NCBI RefSeq assembly: GCF_003641145.1
Contig: NZ_CP032744.1
Coordinates: forward strand, 372,001-436,000
Source: Lactiplantibacillus paraplantarum
Lineage (GTDB): Bacteria; Bacillota; Bacilli; Lactobacillales; Lactobacillaceae
Direction: 5' to 3'
Length of the DNA: 64,000 bases
Shown: positions 30,816 through 39,838 of the stretch, in pieces
Numbering within the stretch: the first letter of the stretch is position 1
Layout: each line of letters opens with the position of its first letter
Notes under the pieces: model-generated
Databases searched by the model: none
Told to the model about the DNA's origin: nothing
Seen by the model: only the letters and a program-made list of their open reading frames with translations
Made by a program: the position numbers and the translations under genes

Positions 30816-31702
30816 TGAGTAGAGATTTAGATATTGCGAATCCCGCCCGCACACGGGCAATTATGCATACGTACGGGTTACAAGTTAAGAAGAGTTTAGG
30901 ACAGAACTTCTTAACTGATCAGAACGTGTTACACAATATTGTGGCGACCGCTGATATTGGTGCCAATGATAACGTGATTGAAATCGGTCCTGGGATTGGC
31001 GCGTTGACTGAATACTTGGCGCGGGCTGCGCATCACGTTTTGGCTTTTGAAATTGATGACCGGTTACTACCGATTTTGGATGAAACGTTGGCTGACTATG
31101 ACAACGTGACGGTCGTCAACCAAGATATTTTAAAGGCCGACTTAGCTGCAATGATTAGTGAACATTTAGATAACGAGCGGCCGTTGAAGCTCGTGGCCAA
31201 TTTACCGTACTATATTACAACACCAATCTTGATGAATATTCTGGCCGGTGACGTTGCGTTTGAAAATATTGTTGTGATGATGCAAAAAGAAGTTGCCGAC
31301 CGTTTAGCAGCTGAACCGGGTACAAAGGCGTACGGCGCGTTAACGATTGCTGTGCAGTACCGGATGGCTGCTGAGATGGCAATGGTCGTGCCACGGACGG
31401 TTTTCGTGCCGTCGCCGAATGTCGATTCTGCCATCGTGAAGTTGACCGCCTTGCCACCACGGACCCACGTGCCGTTTGACGAAGCAGCTTTTTTCAAGGT
31501 CGTTAAAGCGGGCTTTGCGCACCGCCGGAAAAATCTGTGGAATAATTTACAAAGCTTATTTGGCAAGCAACCTGAAACTAAGACTGCAATTCAACAAGCT
31601 TTAGATGATGCTGAAATTGATCCTAAAATTCGGGCTGAACGTTTGACAGTTGATGAGTTTATTACACTGACGGATGCGTTACATCAAGCCAACTTACTTT
31701 AG
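30812..31702 (+). CDS. ksgA: 16S rRNA A1518/A1519 dimethyltransferase KsgA
   Basis: 296 aa. SAM-binding motifs: [11 protein letters not shown] (about 27), [15 protein letters not shown] (about 56), AFEIDDRL (about 80) and the catalytic [10 protein letters not shown] (about 130), plus the C-terminal [12 protein letters not shown] helix (about 231). ATGA overlap with rnmV indicates coupled translation. Its loss in bacteria gives kasugamycin resistance. Confidence 0.97.
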   Translation: MMSRDLDIANPARTRAIMHTYGLQVKKSLGQNFLTDQNVLHNIVATADIGANDNVIEIGPGIGALTEYLARAAHHVLAFEIDDRLLPILDETLADYDNVTVVNQDILKADLAAMISEHLDNERPLKLVANLPYYITTPILMNILAGDVAFENIVVMMQKEVADRLAAEPGTKAYGALTIAVQYRMAAEMAMVVPRTVFVPSPNVDSAIVKLTALPPRTHVPFDEAAFFKVVKAGFAHRRKNLWNNLQSLFGKQPETKTAIQQALDDAEIDPKIRAERLTVDEFITLTDALHQANLL

Positions 31703-31724
31703 GTCAACCTTGTCTATAAAATGG

Positions 31725-31783
31725 TTGCACATTAGAAAACCTTGTGATATAATATTGACTTTTTTGTGAAAAGCTAGTATAGT
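31725..31783 (+). promoter_or_regulatory. Tandem veg promoters
   Basis: Two near-consensus sigma-A promoters in series. P1 is TTGCAC (31725-31730), 17 bp, TATAAT (31748-31753). P2 is TTGACT (31755-31760), 17 bp, TATAGT (31778-31783). Strong constitutive transcription is expected. Confidence 0.88.
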
Positions 31784-31806
31784 GTCTTTCATGAGGAGGA
31801 TTCTCA

Positions 31807-32058
31807 ATGCCAATTTCACTAGCTGCAATTAAAGATAAACTTGACTCACGGATCGGCCAGCGTATGAAGGTCGTTGCCCAGGCTGGCCGTAAGAAAACGA
31901 CTGAACGCCATGGTATCTTGAAAGAAACTTACCGTTCGGTGTTCGTTGTGGATTTAGATCAACAAGAAAACGCATTTGAACGGGTCTCCTACAGTTATAC
32001 TGATGTTCTGACAAAGAACGTTCAAATCGCTTTTGATGATGAAACAACTGAAGCTTAA
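31807..32058 (+). CDS. veg: Veg protein (DUF1021)
   Basis: 83 aa; MPISLAAIKDKLDSRIG start and GQRMKVVAQAGRKK basic stretch are characteristic. In Bacillus, Veg influences biofilm regulation and is very highly transcribed. ATG 31807 follows GAGGAGG. Sits between ksgA and ispE as in Bacillus, but the sporulation genes of that interval are missing. Confidence 0.95.
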   Translation: MPISLAAIKDKLDSRIGQRMKVVAQAGRKKTTERHGILKETYRSVFVVDLDQQENAFERVSYSYTDVLTKNVQIAFDDETTEA

Positions 32059-32084
32059 TTCGCGTCTCGTGAATTCTCAATATT

Positions 32085-32108
32085 AAGACCCCAGCAAGGT
32101 CTTTTTAT
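32085..32108 (+). terminator. veg terminator
   Basis: AAGACC (32085-32090) pairs with GGTCTT (32098-32103), loop CCAGCAA, then T-rich. Confidence 0.8.
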
Positions 32109-32188
32109 TTTGCCTTGATATTAGTATAATTGTATCAAAGTAAGTCAGCGACCCCGGGTAATCGCGGTCATGGAAGAGGGTGAGACGC

Positions 32189-33055
32189 GTGCAGATCGTT
32201 GAAAAAGCACCGGCCAAGATCAATTTAGGACTGGATACCTTGTTTGAACATCCAAATGGTGATAAAGAGTGGGATATGGTCATGACGTCGGTTGATTTAG
32301 CCGATTACGTGATGCTGGAATCACTGCATACGAACCGAATCGAAGTAGTCACTGATAGTGGCTTTTTACCGAATGATCGCCGTAACTTAGCTTTTCAAGC
32401 GGTGAGCGTGTTAAAACGGTATTGCCATATTGATCGGGGCGTCCGCATTAAAATCAGAAAGGCGATTCCGGTAGCAGCTGGTCTCGGTGGCGGCTCATCC
32501 GATGCTGCCGCTGTTTTACGGGGCTTGAATCGGATGTGGGACCTTCACTTGGACTTAGCCACGTTAGCGCGGCTGGGGTTGCAAGTCGATTCGGATGTAC
32601 CGTACTGTGTCTATAGTCAGACGGCCCATGTAACGGGAAAAGGCGATGTGGTGACACCGCTACCCAAGCTGCCGCCGATGTGGATTATTCTAGCCAAGCC
32701 CAAAGTGAGTGTCTCGACACCGAATATTTTGCGGCAGGTCAACTACGAGCGCATCGACCAGCATCCCCAGATTGACGCGTTGTTGGCGGGAATTCAGCAA
32801 CAAGATTTTGCAGAAATTTTTGCGAATATGGGCAATGTTTTAGAGCCGATTACAGCTAAACGCTATCCCGAAATTCTACAAATCAAGCGGCAACTGCTAA
32901 CGTTTGGAGCAGATGCGGCGCAGATGAGTGGTACTGGCCCAACCGTTTTTGGGGTGTGTCGAAAGCAGTCACGGGCGCAACGGGTATATAATTCTCTGAA
33001 GGGTTTTTGTCGAGAGGTGTACCTTGTACGGCCAGTTAATTTGAATGAACATTAG
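32189..33055 (+). CDS. ispE: 4-diphosphocytidyl-2-C-methyl-D-erythritol kinase (IspE)-like GHMP kinase
   Basis: 288 aa. N-terminal EKAPAKINLGLDTL and the ATP motif PVAAGLGGGSSDAAAVL (about 93-109) and MSGTGPTVFG (about 249) mark an IspE-type GHMP kinase. Start GTG 32189 with AGAGGG eight nt upstream. The window also encodes HMG-CoA reductase, so isoprenoids come from mevalonate; an ispE kept without an evident MEP pathway is a known oddity of lactobacilli and its true substrate is uncertain. Confidence 0.92.
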   Translation: MQIVEKAPAKINLGLDTLFEHPNGDKEWDMVMTSVDLADYVMLESLHTNRIEVVTDSGFLPNDRRNLAFQAVSVLKRYCHIDRGVRIKIRKAIPVAAGLGGGSSDAAAVLRGLNRMWDLHLDLATLARLGLQVDSDVPYCVYSQTAHVTGKGDVVTPLPKLPPMWIILAKPKVSVSTPNILRQVNYERIDQHPQIDALLAGIQQQDFAEIFANMGNVLEPITAKRYPEILQIKRQLLTFGADAAQMSGTGPTVFGVCRKQSRAQRVYNSLKGFCREVYLVRPVNLNEH

Positions 33056-33062
33056 ACTGTAG

Positions 33063-33090
33063 TGGTCCGCCGTGGTGGTGGACTTTTTTA
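33063..33090 (+). terminator. ispE terminator
   Basis: GTCCGCC pairs with GGTGGAC (33065-33071, 33077-33083), then T6. Confidence 0.8.
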
Positions 33091-33300
33091 ATAATCTGAG
33101 TGAGTTCGAGTGGATGGGGTTACAGTAATGGCGCTGTTAAACGGGTAGAGTAGTTCAGTTGATGGTCGACAAGGTCAACATGTTTGTCAACGTCGCGTTA
33201 ACGAGTGGGTTTTCGTTGGTGGAAATCCTGGCAATAGGGGATGCCAACGTAATAGTGGTGCGCGTAAAGTAAGCAAGCGGGAGCGCGCCGTTCTCTTTTT
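33091..33300 (+). other. Hairpin-rich leader ending in a terminator-like stem
   Basis: No ORF. Visible pairings are GTTGG/CCAAC (around 33216-33247) enclosing an ATCCT/AGGGGAT stem, AACGA/TCGTT (33200-33217) and a final GGTGCGCG/CGCGCC stem (33257-33289) followed by TTCTCTTTTT. It looks like a structured 5' leader or small RNA before the hydrolase gene. T-box, S-box, FMN and TPP core sequences are absent. Confidence 0.4.
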
Positions 33301-33354
33301 ATAAGCATTTTGTGCTCGTTTATGCTTAAATAGGGGTAACGGAGGTGTGTTCGG

Positions 33355-34299
33355 ATGAAGCAGTCGACAAAATTGGGATTGAAATTAGCGGGCGTCGTTG
33401 GCGCTGCAACCTATGTGGGAACGCTACTTGGCGGATTAGCAGCGTATCAAATTGCCATGCACGTGAGTGACGCACAAAAGCAGCGTGGTCAGGAACGTTC
33501 GCGAGCAGAAAACACTGAAATTGAAAATTTTTGGTATTTAAAACAGCCTAAGCAACAGTGGATGATTCAGTCCTTTGATGGGCTAAACTTGGTAGCGACG
33601 TATATTCCTAATCCGAAGACGGTGGGCCGATTAGCGATTTTAGCCCATGGATTGGGGCATTCGCGTGAACAGATGATTCCGTACGCGCGCATCTTCATGA
33701 GTTTGGGATATGATGTCTTAATGCCAGATGCCCGGGCATTTGGTGACAGTCAAGGTCATACGATTGGCTATGGTTGGTTAGATCGGTTAGATTATGAACG
33801 TTGGATTACGATGGCACTCGATCAACTCGGACTAGACATTGATATTGTGTTGATGGGTATCTCGATGGGGGCTGCTACGGTCATGGCGACTAGTGGTGAG
33901 CCGTTACCAGATAATGTCAAAGCGATTGTGGAAGACAGTGGTTACGCGGATCTGTATGATGAAGCTAAGTTTCGGCTGACCCATAAATTTCATCTGCCGG
34001 CTTATCCAATTATGCCAGTGGCTAACCGGTTAGCGCATGTTCGAGCTGGTTATGGCTTTAAGGATGGCCGGATTCTGCAACGGGTGATGGCTGGCGGACT
34101 GCCAATCTTGATGATTCATGGTTCCAAGGATCAGACAGTTCCCGTACGTAACGCCCACACCTTGTATGACCAACTGCCGCAACAAAAGGGCCTGTATATC
34201 GATCCTGATGCTCGTCACGTAGAAGCAATTCGGACACATCCAGACCGTTATCAAGAAGTGCTGGACGAATTTTTGCACGAACAGGTTGGTTTGGATTAA
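33355..34299 (+). CDS. Membrane-anchored alpha/beta hydrolase
   Basis: 314 aa. A hydrophobic N-terminal segment (about 9-32) anchors a cell-surface or membrane-bound alpha/beta hydrolase. Oxyanion region HGLGHSREQ (about 98), nucleophile Ser in GISMGAAT (about 180), acid Asp in HGSKDQTVPV (about 262) and His in DARHVEA (about 288). Likely an esterase/acyl hydrolase; substrate unknown. ATG 33355 follows CGGAGGTG. Confidence 0.88.
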   Translation: MKQSTKLGLKLAGVVGAATYVGTLLGGLAAYQIAMHVSDAQKQRGQERSRAENTEIENFWYLKQPKQQWMIQSFDGLNLVATYIPNPKTVGRLAILAHGLGHSREQMIPYARIFMSLGYDVLMPDARAFGDSQGHTIGYGWLDRLDYERWITMALDQLGLDIDIVLMGISMGAATVMATSGEPLPDNVKAIVEDSGYADLYDEAKFRLTHKFHLPAYPIMPVANRLAHVRAGYGFKDGRILQRVMAGGLPILMIHGSKDQTVPVRNAHTLYDQLPQQKGLYIDPDARHVEAIRTHPDRYQEVLDEFLHEQVGLD

Positions 34300-34327
34300 T
34301 GCCTCGGTGAGGCCTATCAAAATTAAT

Positions 34328-34371
34328 GGACTAGATTTTGTCGTCTTGATGGCAAAACTGGTCTTTTTTTC
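34328..34371 (+). terminator. Terminator after hydrolase gene
   Basis: GACTAG and TTTTG on the left pair with CAAAA and CTGGTC on the right (one bulge), followed by T7. Confidence 0.85.
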
Positions 34372-34512
34372 TTGGATATTTAATGTAGTGGTGGGTTGAA
34401 ACATTGGTGTAATGCGATGACAACCTGATCATCATACAAAGTGGGCAACGGTGAACGAGGCTGATTAATATTGTGCGGACTAATTGGTGGCGCGGGCTTT
34501 TTAAAGCGGCTA

Positions 34513-34563
34513 TTGACAAATCAGCGCATTCAGGTAAACTAAAATAGTAATCATTACGATTTA
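34513..34563 (+). promoter_or_regulatory. znuCB promoter with Zur box
   Basis: TTGACA (34513-34518), 16 bp, TAAACT (34535-34540). Immediately downstream, GTAATCATTACGATTTA (34547-34563) matches the right two-thirds of the Gram-positive Zur palindrome exactly (GTAAT-N-ATTAC core); the left flank is degenerate. Zinc-dependent repression of the transporter is expected. Confidence 0.82.
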
Positions 34564-34591
34564 CTTTAATTTAGAAAGTTGGGGTAGTGCT

Positions 34592-35290
34592 ATGACGGAA
34601 CCGTTAATTGCCGTCCAACACCTTGGAATTGGTTTTCCAAACAATCAGGTGTTTGAAGATTTGAATTTTACGATTGAGCAGGGTGACTTTCTGACCGTAA
34701 TTGGTGAGAACGGAGTGGGGAAGACTACTTTGATTCGAGCCTTGCTTGGCATGCTGAAGCCAACGGCCGGACAAATTAAGTATTATCCGAATAAGAAAGC
34801 CATTAAAATTGGCTACGTACCACAATTTCGCAACTTAGACCAGGAGTATCCTTTAACGATTGAAGATTTTGTGGGGCTTAATTTGAAGGGGTGGCAGCCT
34901 TGGTTATCTAAGGCTGAACATCGTCAAGTTGCGACGGCACTAGCCGTAACGAATTTAAAAAAAATACGTCAACGCCCACTCGGTATGGCTTCTGGTGGTG
35001 AAAAGCAGCGGGCTTACCTGGCACAAGCCATTGTTCAAGCACCCCAGTTATTGATCCTCGATGAATCGACGGCTAGTCTGGACAATGAGATGAAGTATGA
35101 GTTATTGGATCTTGTTCAGAACTTGAACCAAACTAGTAACATTACCGTCTTCTTTGTGACACACGATTTACCATTAGCTAAGCAATATGCTAAGCATTAT
35201 CTGGCCTTAAAGCCCGGACAACAACAATTTGGTAATATTGACGAGATGTCGGTCGAGCAGTTAAAGGAGGTCACTAATGTCAATGTTTAG
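34592..35290 (+). CDS. znuC: Zinc ABC transporter, ATP-binding protein
   Basis: 232 aa ATPase of a metal-uptake ABC system. Walker A GENGVGKTT (about 39), signature ASGGEKQR (about 134), Walker B LLILDES (about 154), switch HD in VTHD (about 189). The Zur box upstream assigns zinc rather than manganese. Overlaps znuB by 14 nt. The solute-binding lipoprotein is not encoded next to it. Confidence 0.92.
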   Translation: MTEPLIAVQHLGIGFPNNQVFEDLNFTIEQGDFLTVIGENGVGKTTLIRALLGMLKPTAGQIKYYPNKKAIKIGYVPQFRNLDQEYPLTIEDFVGLNLKGWQPWLSKAEHRQVATALAVTNLKKIRQRPLGMASGGEKQRAYLAQAIVQAPQLLILDESTASLDNEMKYELLDLVQNLNQTSNITVFFVTHDLPLAKQYAKHYLALKPGQQQFGNIDEMSVEQLKEVTNVNV

Positions 35291-36080
35291 TTTAGTATTT
35301 ATGCAGAATGCTTACTTGGCGGGAACCTTCATTGCGATTATTTGTGGGACCATTGGTGTCTTTGTCATTGCCCGTAATTTGTCATTCTTGACACATACGT
35401 TATCTGAAATCGGCTTTGCCGGTGCAGCTTTTGGGATTTTTATGGGGTGGACGGCATTAAGTGGTATGTTGATCTTTACCGTTATTAGTTCGGTGATTGT
35501 TGGGCAGATGAGTGTCAAGCAATCCCGACGCGAAGCTTCAATCTCGGCGATTTCCGCGTTATTTATTGGATTAGGGATTTTGTTCCTGTCGCTCTCCAAC
35601 CAGACTTCTAGTTATGCAACGAGTATTCTGTTTGGGAGTGTAATTGGAATCGCCAGTGCGGATGTGATCCGAGTGGCGGTCTTATCCGCAATCGTATTGC
35701 TAGTGATGCTCATGTTATATCGACCATTAAAGTTTGATTCGTTTGATGCGATTGGTGCCCGAGTCAGTGGTCTGTGGACGACGGGGATTTCTGTTGTATT
35801 CTTAGTGTTAGTTGCGATGAGTGTTAGTGTGGCTGCTCAAATCGTGGGATCGTTATTGATTTTTATTTTACTTACATTACCAGCGGCCGCGGCTCGGTAT
35901 TTTGTACACACGGTTAGCAAGATGATTTTTCTTGCGATTGGCTTTGCGCTGATTGGCGTTTGGCTGGGGCTGTACTTGAGTTATGTGACTAATCTACCAG
36001 TCAGCTTTTTCATTGCGGCCATTGAGTGCATTTTTTATTTTGTAGCTTTAGGTTATCAACGGCTACATGTTGGTAGTTAA
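35277..36080 (+). CDS. znuB: Zinc ABC transporter, permease
   Basis: 267 aa, about eight to nine membrane helices, ABC-3 permease family. Landmarks are TLSEIGFAGAAFGIF (about 42) and the EAA-like segment before VAAQIVGSLLIFILLTLPAAAAR (about 185). Start ATG 35277 with AAAGGAGG inside the 3' end of znuC. Followed by a repeat hairpin that can serve as terminator. Confidence 0.92.
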   Translation: MSMFSLVFMQNAYLAGTFIAIICGTIGVFVIARNLSFLTHTLSEIGFAGAAFGIFMGWTALSGMLIFTVISSVIVGQMSVKQSRREASISAISALFIGLGILFLSLSNQTSSYATSILFGSVIGIASADVIRVAVLSAIVLLVMLMLYRPLKFDSFDAIGARVSGLWTTGISVVFLVLVAMSVSVAAQIVGSLLIFILLTLPAAAARYFVHTVSKMIFLAIGFALIGVWLGLYLSYVTNLPVSFFIAAIECIFYFVALGYQRLHVGS

Positions 36081-36139
36081 ACTGATTGCACTAATTTAGT
36101 GTGTCATCGAGTATTTAGCTCAGTGTTTTTGAAAAGAGA

Positions 36140-36252
36140 GTGGAACAAGCAACCTTTTGGCGCACGTTTCGAAATATTGGCAGAAAAATTGTGTTCGGTT
36201 TCTTGAGAAGAAGTTTTTTCTTAAGAGACTGAACACTTTTAGTTTTGTCTCA
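36140..36252 (+). repeat. Dispersed hairpin repeat, copy 1
   Basis: About 113 bp, recognisably the same as 43701-43814. The core is a 17-bp stem, 36191-36207 with 36220-36236 (3 G-U pairs), then TTTTAGTTTTGTCTCA. Both copies share flanking blocks GGCGCA.GTT, AGAAAAATT and TTTGTCTCA. It lies after znuB and may end its transcript. The remaining gap to purR (36253-36556) holds no gene. Confidence 0.85.
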
Positions 36253-36480
36253 ACCTTTTGGCATCAATAGCATTGGTGTCAAAAGTGTTGAATCACCGCG
36301 TGGTCAATGACTTAGATTTGATAGCAGCTGGATGTTTTCGGCAATTGGAAGTCATGGCTACGGTTTGGTTGGTCGTGCTAGTTTATTGTTCTTGAATTCC
36401 TCATTAATTCTGCAACCTACTCGAAATATTGGCAACTTCATTAAGAAATTCCGATAGTTTCGTAAAAAGATGTGAAAAAG

Positions 36481-36511
36481 TTGGCTTATTTCCGAACGTT
36501 TGTGTTATCAT
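36481..36511 (+). promoter_or_regulatory. purR promoter with PurBox
   Basis: ATTTCCGAACGTT (36488-36500) fits the PurR box AWWWCCGAACWWT closely. It lies between TTGGCT (36481-36486) and TATCAT (36506-36511). A weaker AAATTCCGATAGT sits near 36447. Autoregulation by PurR is likely. Confidence 0.75.
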
Positions 36512-36556
36512 TTTGCATAGACTTTAAAAATGATGATTTAGGTTGAGGTGGAAGTT

Positions 36557-37393
36557 ATGAAAGTACGTAGAAGCGAACGTTTAATAGATATGACGCGCTA
36601 TTTGTTAGAACGTCCCCATACATTAGTTTCATTGACATACTTTGCGGAACGGTACGCATCCGCAAAGTCGTCAATTAGTGAGGATTTAACGATCTTGAAG
36701 AAAGTTTTTCAAGCCCGGGGAACAGGAATCTTGGAAACCATTCCCGGTGCGGCTGGCGGGGCCCGGTTCATTCCTTATATCTTGAAGGAAGAAGCCCAAG
36801 AATTTATTGACGAGATGACGACCAAGGTGGCTGATAAGAGTCGGGTCTTACCTGGTGGCTACGTTTACTTATCCGATATTCTAGGGCAACCTGATATTTT
36901 ACGCCAAGTTGGTCGGGTGATTGCGACTCAGTACTTAAATCAAAAAATTGACGCTGTCATGACGGTTGCCACTAAGGGGATTCCGATTGCTCAAAGTGTT
37001 GCGACTTATTTAAACGTGCCGTTTGTCATCGTTCGGAATGATTCCAAAATTACGGAAGGTTCAACGGTTAGTGTGAACTACGTCTCGGGATCATCAGAAC
37101 GAATCAAAAAAATGGAACTCTCTAAACGTAGCTTAACAGAAGGTGCTAATGTCCTTATCGTGGATGACTTCATGAAGGGCGGCGGGACGATTAACGGAAT
37201 GAAAACGTTGATTGAAGAATTTGATGCTAATTTAATTGGCATCACTGTTTTTGCGGAAGCCAGTTTTGTTGGCAATCGTTTAATTGACGACTATACCTCG
37301 TTGCTACGAGTAACTAACATCAGTGATAGTGATAAGGCGATTAAAGTCGTTGCTGGTAACTACTTAGAGAAGGTTTTCGGTGCAGAAGCTTAG
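36557..37393 (+). CDS. purR: Purine operon repressor PurR
   Basis: 278 aa. N-terminal winged helix (MKVRRSERLIDMTRYLLERPHT...; residues 1-75) and a phosphoribosyltransferase-like domain with the PRPP motif VLIVDDFMKGGGT (about 200-212). Binds PRPP to relieve repression of purine genes. ATG 36557 with GAGGTGG upstream; the in-frame TTG nine nt earlier overlaps that site. Followed directly by glmU, with Bacillus yabJ and spoVG missing in between. Confidence 0.96.
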   Translation: MKVRRSERLIDMTRYLLERPHTLVSLTYFAERYASAKSSISEDLTILKKVFQARGTGILETIPGAAGGARFIPYILKEEAQEFIDEMTTKVADKSRVLPGGYVYLSDILGQPDILRQVGRVIATQYLNQKIDAVMTVATKGIPIAQSVATYLNVPFVIVRNDSKITEGSTVSVNYVSGSSERIKKMELSKRSLTEGANVLIVDDFMKGGGTINGMKTLIEEFDANLIGITVFAEASFVGNRLIDDYTSLLRVTNISDSDKAIKVVAGNYLEKVFGAEA

Positions 37394-37461
37394 GTGAGTA
37401 TGTTAACCAGACCAATTTTTTGATATGATGGACTTATCTGAGGACTAAGGAGTAATTTGTA

Positions 37462-38844
37462 ATGACAACCAAAAATGCAATCATCATGGCCGCTGGTAAA
37501 GGGACCCGGATGAAATCCAAGCTAGTCAAAGTATTACATCAGGTCTGTGGCAAGTCGATGGTCGACCACGTCTTGACACAGGTGGAAGCTACACACATGG
37601 CGAATATCGTGACCATTGTTGGTCATGGTGCCAAAGATGTGGAAGCAGCGCTGGGCGATCGGACTAAGTATGCTGTTCAAACAGAGCAACTTGGTACTGG
37701 TCATGCGGTTTTGCAAGCTGAGCCACTCTTAACGGATGCGGACGGGATGACGCTGATCGTTAGTGGTGATACGCCACTATTTAAAGCTGAAACTTTTGAA
37801 GAGTTATTTGAATATCATCAGGCTAAGGGTGCGGCTGGAACGATTTTAACGTCCAAAGCACCTAATCCTCAAGGCTATGGCCGAGTTGTTCGCAATCATT
37901 TAGGCATTGTTGAAAAGATTGTTGAACAAAAGGATGCTACTAAAGAGGAACAAGAAATTCACGAAATCAACACTGGCGTTTACTGCTTTGATAATCAGAA
38001 ATTATTCGCTGCCTTACATGAAGTCACTAATGACAATGCACAGGGTGAATACTATCTGACTGATGTTATTCAGATTATGAAAAATCAGGGTGACGTGGTG
38101 GCTGCATATCAAATGGATGATTTTGATGAATCGATGGGGGTCAATACCCGTGCAGCACTTGCCCAAGCAACTAAGGTCATGCAACAGCGTATTAACGCTC
38201 AACATATGGAGAATGGGGTTTCAATCATTAACCCTGAAGATACTTACATTGATGCGGGTGTTAAGATTGGTGCGGACACGATTGTTGAACCAGGGGTGCT
38301 TATTAAAGGCCAGACCACGATTGGTGAAGATTGCTTTATTGGGGCTCATTCTGAAATCCACAATATGGTGATTGAAGACCGGGTTCGCGTGACGGCGTCC
38401 TTCTTGGAGGATTCTATTATGCATGCTGATAGTAATATTGGTCCGTATAGCCATTTACGGCCACAAGCAGAAATCGGTGAACACGTGCATTTAGGAAACT
38501 TCGTGGAAGTCAAGAAAGCTAAGATTGGTAATCGGACCAAGGTCGGCCACTTAACTTATGTGGGTGATGCAACGTTAGGTCAAGATATTAACGTTGGCTG
38601 TGGCGTCGTCTTCGTCAATTATGACGGGGTTAACAAACACCATACGAACGTTGGCGATTCGGCCTTTATTGGAAGTAACTCTAACATTGTTGCGCCTGTC
38701 GAAGTAGCTGATCATTCGTTTATCGCGGCTGGTTCCACGATTACTGACGATGTTAACTTCCATGACATGGCAATTGCTCGGGCTCGTCAGACTAATAAGC
38801 CAGATTTTTGGGGTCGCTTGCCCCATGAACCAGAAAATATGTAA
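37462..38844 (+). CDS. glmU: Bifunctional GlmU: N-acetylglucosamine-1-P uridyltransferase / glucosamine-1-P acetyltransferase
   Basis: 460 aa making UDP-GlcNAc for peptidoglycan and teichoic acid. N-terminal pyrophosphorylase domain (about 1-230) with [14 protein letters not shown] and QLGTGHAV; C-terminal left-handed beta-helix (about 255-440) with hexapeptide repeats and NFVEVKKA acetyltransferase region. An extended -10 TGATATGAT (37421-37429) gives it a private promoter after purR. ATG 37462 follows AAGGAG. Confidence 0.97.
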   Translation: MTTKNAIIMAAGKGTRMKSKLVKVLHQVCGKSMVDHVLTQVEATHMANIVTIVGHGAKDVEAALGDRTKYAVQTEQLGTGHAVLQAEPLLTDADGMTLIVSGDTPLFKAETFEELFEYHQAKGAAGTILTSKAPNPQGYGRVVRNHLGIVEKIVEQKDATKEEQEIHEINTGVYCFDNQKLFAALHEVTNDNAQGEYYLTDVIQIMKNQGDVVAAYQMDDFDESMGVNTRAALAQATKVMQQRINAQHMENGVSIINPEDTYIDAGVKIGADTIVEPGVLIKGQTTIGEDCFIGAHSEIHNMVIEDRVRVTASFLEDSIMHADSNIGPYSHLRPQAEIGEHVHLGNFVEVKKAKIGNRTKVGHLTYVGDATLGQDINVGCGVVFVNYDGVNKHHTNVGDSAFIGSNSNIVAPVEVADHSFIAAGSTITDDVNFHDMAIARARQTNKPDFWGRLPHEPENM

Positions 38845-38870
38845 GCAGTACAATTAATTGTTGAATTCAG

Positions 38871-38909
38871 AGACTATCCAAGTGAGTAATTGCTTGGATA
38901 GTCTTTTTG
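38871..38909 (+). terminator. glmU terminator
   Basis: AGACTATCCAAG pairs perfectly with CTTGGATAGTCT (38871-38882, 38893-38904), then T5. Confidence 0.93.
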
Positions 38910-39013
38910 ATTATAAGTTAACGATAGTGTTCAATGGATGATTTAATTCAAACTGTGAAATTGGTATAATTGGCGAGGAGTTCACGGATGGGGAGAAACT
39001 TGGAGGTGTTTGA

Positions 39014-39838
39014 ATGCAAACGAAGCGGTGGGTGCGTGGCGTTATTTGTGGTCTGGCATTGTTTAGCAGTTTTCGTTGGGCAGCACCAGTGCATGCCACT
39101 AGTATTAAAAATGAACAGACGGCGGTCAAAAAAATAGTACGCCGTGATTTGAAATCGCTAGGTGGTCGTTGGTCGGTCAAGGTGACTCGGTTAGGTAAGC
39201 GCAAGTTAACAGTTCAAACGGGGAATCAGCATGTTACCCGACAGCGCTCAGCTAGTACGATCAAAGTTTATGTTATGCTAACAATTTATCGGCGCGTACA
39301 GCAGCGAAAGCTACGGCTGACGAACCAGGATCAAAGTGATTTAAAGTTAATGATTCACAATTCTGATAATAGTGCAACTAATCGGTTAATCAAGCGTGCC
39401 GGGGGCTTCAAGACGATTAACGCAACTATCAAGCATTATCGATTCAAACAAACAGTTTTACAACGCTATATGCTTGATACGAACGCTTTGCGTCATGGCC
39501 GCGATAATTACACTTCAGTGGCTGATCTGACAAGCTTCTTGACGTTGACCTATCGACATAAATTGTTAGGTAGGTCATATGATAATAAGATGTTGACCTT
39601 ACTCAAAGGATGTCGCAATCATAGTAAGTTACCGTACCTCGTCAAGCACGCTACGGTTTATAATAAGACTGGCGAATACCCAGATAAAGGCGTACAAAAT
39701 GATGCGGCAATTTTTAAAACTAAGCAAGGATCATATAGTATTGTTGTCATGGCTCAAAGTGGGCACCAGTATCAACAATATCAAGGGATGAATCGCTTGG
39801 GCCGTGACGTGGTGAATTATCTGAATCAGCATCATTGA
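39014..39838 (+). CDS. Secreted serine hydrolase, class A beta-lactamase-like fold
   Basis: 274 aa, highly basic, with an N-terminal signal peptide cleaved after PVHA (about residue 28). Penicillin-recognising motifs are all visible: STIK (SxxK, about 81-84), SDN (about 117-119) and KTG (about 219-221). The omega-loop region after the SDN (LDTNALRHGRDNYTS) lacks the ExxxN pattern that class A beta-lactamases use for deacylation. It is therefore more likely a cell-wall-associated hydrolase or penicillin-binding-like protein than a drug-inactivating enzyme. ATG 39014 follows TTGGAGG. Confidence 0.82.
   Translation: MQTKRWVRGVICGLALFSSFRWAAPVHATSIKNEQTAVKKIVRRDLKSLGGRWSVKVTRLGKRKLTVQTGNQHVTRQRSASTIKVYVMLTIYRRVQQRKLRLTNQDQSDLKLMIHNSDNSATNRLIKRAGGFKTINATIKHYRFKQTVLQRYMLDTNALRHGRDNYTSVADLTSFLTLTYRHKLLGRSYDNKMLTLLKGCRNHSKLPYLVKHATVYNKTGEYPDKGVQNDAAIFKTKQGSYSIVVMAQSGHQYQQYQGMNRLGRDVVNYLNQHH

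Noticed and set aside
33091..33300. T-box riboswitch before the alpha/beta hydrolase
   Set aside because: The final GGTGCGCG stem loosely recalls a T-box, but the invariant T-box sequence and AGAGA element are absent.
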